Of a stretch of DNA of 19,744 nt, positions 14,492 to 19,744 are shown piece after piece. The DNA lies in contig JAEYSQ010000104.1 of NCBI GenBank assembly GCA_023434465.1, positions 1-19,744 on the forward strand, given 5' to 3'. This DNA comes from Actinomycetes bacterium (GTDB taxonomy: Bacteria > Actinomycetota > Thermoleophilia > Solirubrobacterales > 70-9). The stretch's first letter is position 1. Each line of letters opens with the position of its first letter. Both the position numbers and the translations under genes were made by a program. The notes under the pieces were generated by a model that worked only from the letters and a program-made list of their open reading frames with translations, did not search any database and was not told the DNA's origin.

Positions 14492-15613
14492 ATGAAGGTC
14501 GGCGTCATCAAGGAGATCAAGCAGGACGAGTACCGGGTGGCGATAACGCCGGCCGGCGTGCGTGAGTTCGTCGAACACGGCCACGAAGTGTTCATCGAGA
14601 ACGGGGCCGGTGAAGGCAGCGCGATCTCGAACACCGCCTACGAAGCTCAAGGCGCCCGCATAATGCCCGATCCGAAGGCGGTCTTCGACGCGGCCGAAAT
14701 GATCCTGCACGTGAAGGAACTGCAGTCTTCGGAGATCGAGATGCTGCGACCCGAGCACGTGCTCTTCACCTACCTCCATCTCGCACCCGACCCGGCCCAG
14801 ACCGAAGGGTTGATGAAGTCGGGGTCGACCTGCGTCGCCTACGAGACGGTCGAGGACGCCAACGGGCGTCTGCCGCTGCTCGCTCCGATGAGCGAGATCG
14901 CCGGGCGGATCGCCACCCAGGCCGGTGCCTTCATGCTGGAAAAACCCCTGGGTGGGCGCGGGGTGCTGCTCGGCGGTGTCCCGGGTGTCGCGGCAGCCAA
15001 CGTGGTCGTGATCGGCGGCGGCGCAGTCGGTGCCAACGCCGCCTTCATCGCGATGGGCATGGCGGCCGACGTCTTCATTCTCGATCGATCGCTCGATCGC
15101 CTGCGGGAACTCGACACCATGTACGCGCGGGAGGCGTCGACGGTCTACTCGACGACCCTCGCGGTCGAAGAACTGCTGCCGAAGGCCGACCTGGTGATCG
15201 GTGCGGTGCTGGTCCACGGCGCGCGGGCGCCCTGGGTGATCAAGCGCGAGCAGCTCAAGCTGATGAAGCCGGGCGCGGTGCTGGTCGACGTGGCGATCGA
15301 CCAGGGAGGTTGCTTCGAGACCTCGAGGCCGACCACTCACCAGGACCCGACTTTCGAGGTCGACGGAATCATCCACTACTGCGTCGCGAACATGCCGGGC
15401 GCGGTGCCGATCACGTCGACCGGCGCGCTGACCAACGCAACCCTGCCCTATGCCCTGGCTCTGGCCGACAACGGGATCCAGGCGGCGGTGCAGCGGGATC
15501 CCGGCCTCCGGCCCGGAATCAACGTGGCCGCCGGCCGTGTGACCCACGAAGGCGTGGCCGAGGGCACCGGCCAGCAGTACGTGCCCGTCGAAGAAGCACT
15601 CGGCTGGGTCTGA
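14492..15613 (+). CDS. ald: Alanine dehydrogenase (NAD+)
   Basis: A 373-residue L-alanine dehydrogenase: L-alanine + NAD+ + H2O gives pyruvate + NH4+ + NADH, in the cytoplasm. The four residues known from the mycobacterial enzyme fall at exactly the same numbers: R15 (substrate), K75 and H96 (catalysis) and D270. The Rossmann motif V-I-G-G-G-A-V-G is at 173-180 and the NAD-ribose aspartate is D198 (I-L-D-R-S). Length is standard. A GAGG-type ribosome site precedes ATG 14492. Placed between an aminotransferase and an aldehyde dehydrogenase, it most likely recycles the alanine made by transamination back to pyruvate. Confidence 0.95.
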   Translation: MKVGVIKEIKQDEYRVAITPAGVREFVEHGHEVFIENGAGEGSAISNTAYEAQGARIMPDPKAVFDAAEMILHVKELQSSEIEMLRPEHVLFTYLHLAPDPAQTEGLMKSGSTCVAYETVEDANGRLPLLAPMSEIAGRIATQAGAFMLEKPLGGRGVLLGGVPGVAAANVVVIGGGAVGANAAFIAMGMAADVFILDRSLDRLRELDTMYAREASTVYSTTLAVEELLPKADLVIGAVLVHGARAPWVIKREQLKLMKPGAVLVDVAIDQGGCFETSRPTTHQDPTFEVDGIIHYCVANMPGAVPITSTGALTNATLPYALALADNGIQAAVQRDPGLRPGINVAAGRVTHEGVAEGTGQQYVPVEEALGWV

Positions 15614-15682
15614 CCAACCCGGCCGTAACCAGTCAGTCAACAGAGGAGCCGCGAGCCGGGAGGCAGCGGCAGGAGGAGAGAG

Positions 15683-17131
15683 ATGGCGATCACCGAGAAA
15701 TTGCGGCTTCAGAACATGATCAACGGCGAGTTCGTCGATCCGGTCGACGGCGGCTCGGAAGAGGTGATCAATCCGGCGACGGGAGAAGTGATCGCCGACG
15801 CGCCCCTTTCCGGGCCCGAGGACGTGACCCGCGCGGTCGCCGCAGCCAAGGCTGCGTTCGAAAACGGCTGGGCGACCACCACTCCCCGCGAACGCTCCGA
15901 TCGTCTGCTCGCGCTGGCCGACGCGATCATCGAGAACGGTGACGAACTCACCGACCTCGAATCGGCCGATGCCGGCAAGCCCCGCCAGGCCTTCATCGAC
16001 GAGGAACTCGATACCACCGCCGATCACATCCGGTACTTCGCCACCGCCGCCCGCAACCTCGAAGGCAAGGCGGCGATGGAGTACCTCGAGGGTCACACTT
16101 CGTTCATCCGGCGTGAGCCGGTCGGGCCGGTCGCGCAGATCACGCCCTGGAACTACCCCCTGATGATGGCCGCCTGGAAGCTCGGCCCCGCCCTCGCCAC
16201 TGGCAACACGCTGGTCCTCAAGCCGGCCGAGTCGACCCCGGTCTCGACTCTTCACACCCTGGCCCGGATCTGCGCCGAAATCTTCCCGCCCGGGGTGACC
16301 AACTTCGTCGGCGGTCACGGTGATCCGGCCGGTTCGACCCTGGTCACCCACCCCGACATCAAGATGGTTTCGCTGACCGGTTCGATCGGCACCGGCAAGT
16401 GGATCGCCAGGGCAGCGGCCGACTCGCTCAAGCGGGTTCATCTCGAACTCGGCGGCAAGGCCCCGGTCATCGTCTTCGACGACGCCGACCTCGACGCGGT
16501 CTACGAGACGATCGCCGGCACCGCTCTCTTCAACGCCGGCCAGGACTGCACCGCCGCGACCCGTATTCTCGCCGGCCCCAAGGTCTACGACGACGTGGTC
16601 AACGGCCTGGCGAACGAGGCCAAGGGCTACGTGATGGGTGATCTCGATTCAGCCGACACTACGCTCGGTCCGGTCAACTCCGCAAAGCAGCTCGAGCACG
16701 TGACCGGTTTGATCGACCGGGCTCCTTCACATGCCCAGGTGGTGACCGGAGGCAAGCAGGCCGACCTGCCCGGCTTCTTCGTCGAACCAACCGTGGTCGC
16801 CGACCTTCAGCAGGATGACGAGCTGGTCCAGAACGAGATCTTCGGTCCGGCCATGACCGTCCAGCGCTTCACCGACGAGGAGGAAGCGATCAAGTGGGCG
16901 AACGGCACCAAGTACGGGCTCGCCTCCTCGGTCTGGACCCGGGACGTGGGCCGCGCGATGCGGGTGACCAATGCCCTCCGGTTCGGCGCGGTCTGGGTCA
17001 ACGACCACATCCTGATGGCGGTCGAGATGCCCCACGGCGGCTACAACGAGTCCGGCTATGGCAAGGACATGAGCATGTACAGCCTCGAGGACTACACCCA
17101 GATCAAGCACGTGATGATCAACAACGAGTGA
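15683..17131 (+). CDS. patD: 4-Aminobutanal (gamma-aminobutyraldehyde) dehydrogenase, PatD type
   Basis: A 482-residue ALDH. Visible catalytic features: P-W-N-Y-P (N157), L-K-P-A-E (K180), L-T-G-S-I-G-T-G (231-238), general base E255 (L-E-L-G-G-K-A) and nucleophile C289 (N-A-G-Q-D-C-T-A-A-T-R). The C-terminal E-M-P-H-G-G-Y-N-E-S-G-Y-G-K-D-M-S and L-E-D-Y-T-Q-I-K-H-V closely resemble E. coli PatD (YdcW), which oxidises 4-aminobutanal to GABA with NAD+. It would act directly on the aldehyde produced by the first gene of the operon. AGGAGGAGAG lies just before ATG 15683. Other omega-aminoaldehydes such as 3-aminopropanal are also possible substrates. Confidence 0.88.
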   Translation: MAITEKLRLQNMINGEFVDPVDGGSEEVINPATGEVIADAPLSGPEDVTRAVAAAKAAFENGWATTTPRERSDRLLALADAIIENGDELTDLESADAGKPRQAFIDEELDTTADHIRYFATAARNLEGKAAMEYLEGHTSFIRREPVGPVAQITPWNYPLMMAAWKLGPALATGNTLVLKPAESTPVSTLHTLARICAEIFPPGVTNFVGGHGDPAGSTLVTHPDIKMVSLTGSIGTGKWIARAAADSLKRVHLELGGKAPVIVFDDADLDAVYETIAGTALFNAGQDCTAATRILAGPKVYDDVVNGLANEAKGYVMGDLDSADTTLGPVNSAKQLEHVTGLIDRAPSHAQVVTGGKQADLPGFFVEPTVVADLQQDDELVQNEIFGPAMTVQRFTDEEEAIKWANGTKYGLASSVWTRDVGRAMRVTNALRFGAVWVNDHILMAVEMPHGGYNESGYGKDMSMYSLEDYTQIKHVMINNE

Positions 17132-17151
17132 CCGGAGTCGGGCCGCGGTAT

Positions 17152-17180
17152 CGATCGTCATGCAATGTGCATGACAATCG
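17152..17180 (+). terminator. Hairpin downstream of patD (left flank of the inverted-repeat segment)
   Basis: GTCATGC (17157-17163) and GCATGAC (17169-17175) form a perfect 7-bp stem with a 5-nt loop; CGAT/ATCG extends it across one mismatch. It is 20 bp past the patD stop. There is no U-tract, and the sequence recurs at 18469-18487, so it may be a binding or recombination site rather than a terminator. Confidence 0.4.
17153..17171 (+). repeat. Left 19-bp inverted repeat of the DUF559 segment
   Basis: GATCGTCATGCAATGTGCA is the reverse complement of 18469-18487 at 18 of 19 positions; the outer 13 are identical. The two copies are 1.33 kb apart outer end to outer end and enclose one gene and one repeat array. 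No clear target-site duplication is visible outside. Confidence 0.65.
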
Positions 17181-17184
17181 GAGC

Positions 17185-17383
17185 TCACTCGGTCCAGGGC
17201 CCGAACGGAGTTAGAAGCCACTCGGTCCAGGGTCCGGCCCGACCGGCGTTAGAAGTCACTTGGTCCAGGGTCCGGCCCGACCGGCCCGGCCCGACCGGCG
17301 TTGGAGGTCACTCGGTCCAGGGCCCGGCCCGACCGGCGTAAGAGGTCACTCGGTCCAGGGCCCGGCCCGACCGGCGTTAGCGA
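17185..17383. repeat. Tandem array of about 38-bp units derived from the end of the DUF559 gene
   Basis: Five units begin at about 17185 (33 bp, degenerate), 17218 (38 bp), 17256 (52 bp, with an internal 14-bp duplication), 17308 (38 bp) and 17346 (38 bp). Each starts with [T/C]CACT[C/T]GGTCCAGGG and continues through a GGCCCGACCGGCGT-like core. The last unit is the coding end of the adjacent gene on the minus strand (A-N-A-G-R-A-G-P-W-T-E-stop). The others are non-coding copies downstream of its stop; one has TGA changed to TGG. The GC-rich core can form short hairpins. There are no unique spacers. Confidence 0.85.
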
Positions 17384-18317
17384 GCGCTTTTATGATGGTT
17401 GCGATCACGTAGTCGGGCCGGTACTTGAGCATGCGGTAGGTGAACCGTAGGACCGTCCACCCGGCGGCGCGCAGGTCGTTGTTGGTCTCGGTGTCCCGTT
17501 CGAAGGAACCGTGGCCTCGGTGAAACTCATAGCCGTCAGTTTCGACCGCCAGCCAGAAGTTGGGCCAGCGGAAGTCGATCAGGTGGCCTTCCGCGTTTCT
17601 GTTGACGATCGGCGGGGGTATGTCTTCTCGCTGGCTGAGCTCCTTCAGCAACACTTCCAGTAACGACCGAGCCTCTTCGATGTTTGGCAACCGACAGTCG
17701 ACTGCCGTTCTGAACGCCTCCCCGCCCTTCAGGCGACCGCATATCTCAACACAGTGATCGAGCCGCCGGTCGTTCAAACCCCTGATTCTGTCCGCTTCCC
17801 AGAACATGTACTGGAACGCCTCTTCGTCGAGTTCTGCGGCCAGTTGAAGGAGCAGAGGCTCGACATGAAGGATCGGAATCCCCACCTGGCGGGTGACGTG
17901 TTCACTCCCCATCCAGCCACAACGCCGAACCTCCAGTTTGGCCCGGTGATTGTGGCCATGGGCTTTGATGGACATGGTCCCCCGGATCACGTTGTTCCCG
18001 CCCCGTAGGACTTGCACCGGAGACTGGTGACGCCTCTCGAAACCCCAGGCCTTGGCTGCCGCGCGGCCAGCGAGCACAGATCCCTGCCCGGCAGCGAGGA
18101 CGCAGGCCGACCAGATCCCGGCTTCGGAAAGCTCCGGTCGGCCGACGCTGTAGGTCCCGCGGATAGCCGGGTAGAGGAACTCCCGCCGAATGGCTCCATC
18201 GATAGTTCCGCCGGGTATCCCCGCACTCAATAGCTGCTGGCGGGATACGGCACCATGCTGTCTTGTCGCCAACATGACGCTCGTCGATCGGAGTCTGGAA
18301 GTACAGCTCGTTGCCAT
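17346..18317 (-). CDS. AbiEi-type HTH fused to a DUF559 (Vsr/PD-(D/E)xK-like) nuclease domain
   Basis: A 323-residue protein. Residues about 14-60 (L-A-T-R-Q-H-G-A-V-S-R-Q-Q-L ... G-T-Y-S-V-G) resemble the winged-helix start of AbiEi-type antitoxin regulators. The middle (60-210) is alpha/beta and unassigned. Residues about 235-310 match DUF559: H-L-I-D-F (D248), A-V-E-T-D-G-Y-E-F-H (E259, D261, H266), R-D-T (D275) and G-W-T-V-L-R-F. These would be the metal-binding core of a restriction-like nuclease. Such proteins are often solo in actinobacteria; their role is unknown and no AbiEii-like toxin partner is adjacent. ATG 18317 has CAGTAT six bases upstream (one base off TAnnnT). Third codon positions look less GC-rich than in the neighbours. 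Its 3' end is the source of the tandem array. Confidence 0.82.
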   Translation of the reverse strand: MATSCTSRLRSTSVMLATRQHGAVSRQQLLSAGIPGGTIDGAIRREFLYPAIRGTYSVGRPELSEAGIWSACVLAAGQGSVLAGRAAAKAWGFERRHQSPVQVLRGGNNVIRGTMSIKAHGHNHRAKLEVRRCGWMGSEHVTRQVGIPILHVEPLLLQLAAELDEEAFQYMFWEADRIRGLNDRRLDHCVEICGRLKGGEAFRTAVDCRLPNIEEARSLLEVLLKELSQREDIPPPIVNRNAEGHLIDFRWPNFWLAVETDGYEFHRGHGSFERDTETNNDLRAAGWTVLRFTYRMLKYRPDYVIATIIKALANAGRAGPWTE

Positions 18318-18468
18318 GATCCGATACTGGCGGGAAAGGGCTCACATGTGGCTCGATAACCGCAACGATTGTGCACGTCTTCGTCTCGAGTTTCCATTGA
18401 CGTTGCAGGGCCCCGAACCTCGAAGCTACGAGATGGCCACAATCACCCGTTTCGTGGGTAAATTTTCG

Positions 18469-18487
18469 TGCACTTTGCATGACGATC
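18469..18487 (-). repeat. Right 19-bp inverted repeat of the DUF559 segment
   Basis: TGCACTTTGCATGACGATC matches the reverse complement of 17153-17171 except at one position. It lies about 150 bp upstream of the DUF559 start codon, in a 217-bp gap (18318-18534) with no convincing gene. That position also allows it to be a regulatory site. Confidence 0.65.
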
Positions 18488-18534
18488 CGTCACGCCCGAC
18501 GGCCTGAGCGACGTCCCGTCTCGAGCGGTCGGGG

Positions 18535-19743
18535 CTAGCTTCCGTCCCGCAGCGAGGCGATTCCTCCGACTACTCCCAGGTAGGCGGTTCCGTCGGGGCC
18601 GAGGCCGAGGCCGGCGTAGTTGTTGTTGAAGAAGAAGCCGGAGCCGGCGTACTTGTTCCAGGCGGTCTTGCCGGTCTTGAAGTCGATCGCCGTCCAGTAG
18701 TAGCCCTGGGATCCGCTGGGATCAGGCGGGCGGGTGTAGGTGTAGATCAGTCCGGTCTTCGAGGACATCTTCGGAACAACCGATGCTCCCCGCTCTGTCC
18801 AGTTCGTCCAGATCTTCCGGCAACCCTTGCCGTTCCTGCGGATGTCCACCCGGGCGAAGCCCGCTTTGGTCACGACCTCGTTCGCGCCGGGCGCGAAGAT
18901 GTCGGTGTAGCCGTAGTTGTTCTCGACGATCATCGAACGGCCGGTCGTGATCAGCGAGTTCTCGGTGGCGCTCGCGTTCTTCCTGAAGACCGGCACTTCG
19001 CAGACCTTGCGCTTCTTGCCTTTGAGTTTCTTCGCCGTCCGGTAGACGACGATGTTCTCCGGGTTGGCGTTGTCAACGATCGCCACGTAGCCACCGGCCA
19101 TCAAGTCCGGGGTGGTGCCGCTGCCGGCATCGACCTGGCCCGGCTTGTGCACCCCGTCGTTGCGGTACTTCGCTCTCCACTGAACCTTGGGTTTCCCGTT
19201 CTTCCTCGTACCGAGCCGGTAGAGACGCTTGTTGGTCGCCACGTACACGCCGTGACGGTCAACCGTGAACGAGTTCTGGATCGTTTCGCCGAGCCGGATG
19301 TAACGGATCTTTCCGGTCCTGCGATGTACCGTGCCGACCTTTCCGGACTGCTTGACGACGAACCAGATCCGGCCCTGAAAATCGGGCAGGGCGGAGTTCA
19401 TCCGCTCACTGTTCAGCTTGACCACCGAGGTCAGGTCGTAATCGTGAATCAGCCGGAAGCCACTTCCATCCGGAGTCTCGCCGAGCACGAAAATGTGGTT
19501 GGTGCGGGTCGGGATGACCAGCCGGTCCTTGTGGTCGAGGTAGAAATAGCCCCCGGCCGAGAAGACCTTGGGGGTATCGGGAAGCTCGTAGGTTGCCAGC
19601 ACCTCAAGCGTGTCGGGATCGACGATGCGGGCCTGGGGTGGCGCGACGGTTGAAACACAGACGGTAACGATGCGCCCCCGGCGGTCGAAGGCGATCGTCG
19701 AGCAGATCCCGTTGTCCGCCTTGCCTGAGCTGGCGATCAGATT
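18535..19743 (-). CDS. Probable beta-propeller (PQQ/quinoprotein-like repeat) protein, N-terminus outside the window
   Basis: The frame is open from the right edge to TAG at 18537-18535, giving 402 C-terminal residues; the GTG at 19602 is internal, since coding continues upstream of it. The protein is built of repeated beta-strand blocks such as D-R-H-G-V-Y-V-A-T-N-K-R-L-Y-R-L, F-Q-G-R-I-W-F-V-V, T-G-K-I-R-Y-I-R and T-A-I-D-F-K-T-G-K-T-A-W-N, typical of PQQ-like or SMP-30-like propellers. No catalytic residue is identifiable. It is probably exported or surface-bound, but the signal region is not seen. No relation to the polyamine genes is apparent. Confidence 0.75.
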   Translation of the reverse strand, partial: NLIASSGKADNGICSTIAFDRRGRIVTVCVSTVAPPQARIVDPDTLEVLATYELPDTPKVFSAGGYFYLDHKDRLVIPTRTNHIFVLGETPDGSGFRLIHDYDLTSVVKLNSERMNSALPDFQGRIWFVVKQSGKVGTVHRRTGKIRYIRLGETIQNSFTVDRHGVYVATNKRLYRLGTRKNGKPKVQWRAKYRNDGVHKPGQVDAGSGTTPDLMAGGYVAIVDNANPENIVVYRTAKKLKGKKRKVCEVPVFRKNASATENSLITTGRSMIVENNYGYTDIFAPGANEVVTKAGFARVDIRRNGKGCRKIWTNWTERGASVVPKMSSKTGLIYTYTRPPDPSGSQGYYWTAIDFKTGKTAWNKYAGSGFFFNNNYAGLGLGPDGTAYLGVVGGIASLRDGS

Positions 19744-19744
19744 C

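Noticed and set aside
13052..15613. Taurine degradation (aminotransferase plus ald resembles tpa-ald)
   Set aside because: No sulfoacetaldehyde acetyltransferase (xsc), phosphotransacetylase or taurine transporter is present; the third gene is PatD-like and the importer is polyamine-type.
14414..16441. A 675-residue frame on the minus strand
   Set aside because: It lies opposite alanine dehydrogenase and the PatD gene, both with full catalytic motifs, and is an Arg/Gly/Asp-rich shadow typical of GC-rich DNA.
17185..17383. CRISPR array
   Set aside because: The units are contiguous direct copies of a coding end with no unique spacers, variable unit length, and no cas genes nearby.
17902..18480. 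A minus-strand frame starting in the right inverted repeat, upstream of and overlapping the DUF559 gene
   Set aside because: It is out of frame with the DUF559 gene, which is itself intact from its HTH onward. The extra sequence shows no domain, so a frameshifted longer gene is not supported.
17145..18495. Target-site duplication flanking the 19-bp inverted repeats
   Set aside because: The bases just outside (GCGGTATC on the left, CGTCACGC on the right) do not match, so classical transposition is not shown directly.

Overview
The window reads as the chromosome of a GC-rich actinobacterium. Codons strongly favour G or C at third positions, ATGA/GTGA gene overlaps are common, and most operon-leading genes look leaderless. 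Several proteins have the flavour of the Thermoleophilia/Solirubrobacterales, but that placement is inferred from protein style alone. No rRNA, tRNA, CRISPR array or recognisable transposase was seen. No gap between genes exceeds about 220 bases. The protein-coding genes cover almost everything.

Layout. 2-943 (-) is a truncated enolase-superfamily enzyme, divergent from a glyoxalase at 1012-1404 (+). 1456-2369 (-) is a two-gene SRPBCC-TetR operon with a palindromic operator lying on its own -10 box. 2429-4701 (-) is a pyridoxal-phosphate amino-acid decarboxylase coupled to a PtpB-like phosphatase. A lipoprotein gene (4755-5339, +) diverges from it. 5380-12892 (-) holds an aldehyde dehydrogenase, a complete polyamine-type ABC importer (potA-potD-potB-potC in order of transcription) and an APC-family permease. 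Divergent from the permease, 13052-17131 (+) is an operon of class III aminotransferase, alanine dehydrogenase and 4-aminobutanal dehydrogenase. 17153-18487 is a segment bounded by near-perfect 19-bp inverted repeats. It carries an AbiEi-type HTH/DUF559 nuclease-like gene and a tandem array copied from the end of that gene. 18535-19743 (-) is the C-terminal part of a probable beta-propeller protein that runs off the right edge.

How it works together. The centre is a polyamine uptake and breakdown locus. PotABCD and the APC permease would bring in putrescine/spermidine or related amines. The aminotransferase would move the amino group to pyruvate, giving 4-aminobutanal and alanine. Alanine dehydrogenase, with all four known active-site residues present, would regenerate pyruvate while releasing ammonium and NADH. 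The PatD-like dehydrogenase would oxidise 4-aminobutanal to GABA. The second aldehyde dehydrogenase (5380-6846) could finish the route by oxidising succinate semialdehyde. No glutamylation (Puu) enzymes and no dedicated regulator are visible. The nearby decarboxylase could make the same class of amine from arginine, lysine or ornithine.

The least ordinary signals are: (1) seven of seven likely operon-leading ATG starts have a TAnnnT box 6-8 nt upstream; (2) the inverted-repeat-bounded DUF559 segment with an array of copies of the gene's own stop-codon end; (3) a perfect 15-bp hairpin with a tiny upstream reading frame wrapped around the potB start; (4) the alanine-cycling polyamine module itself.
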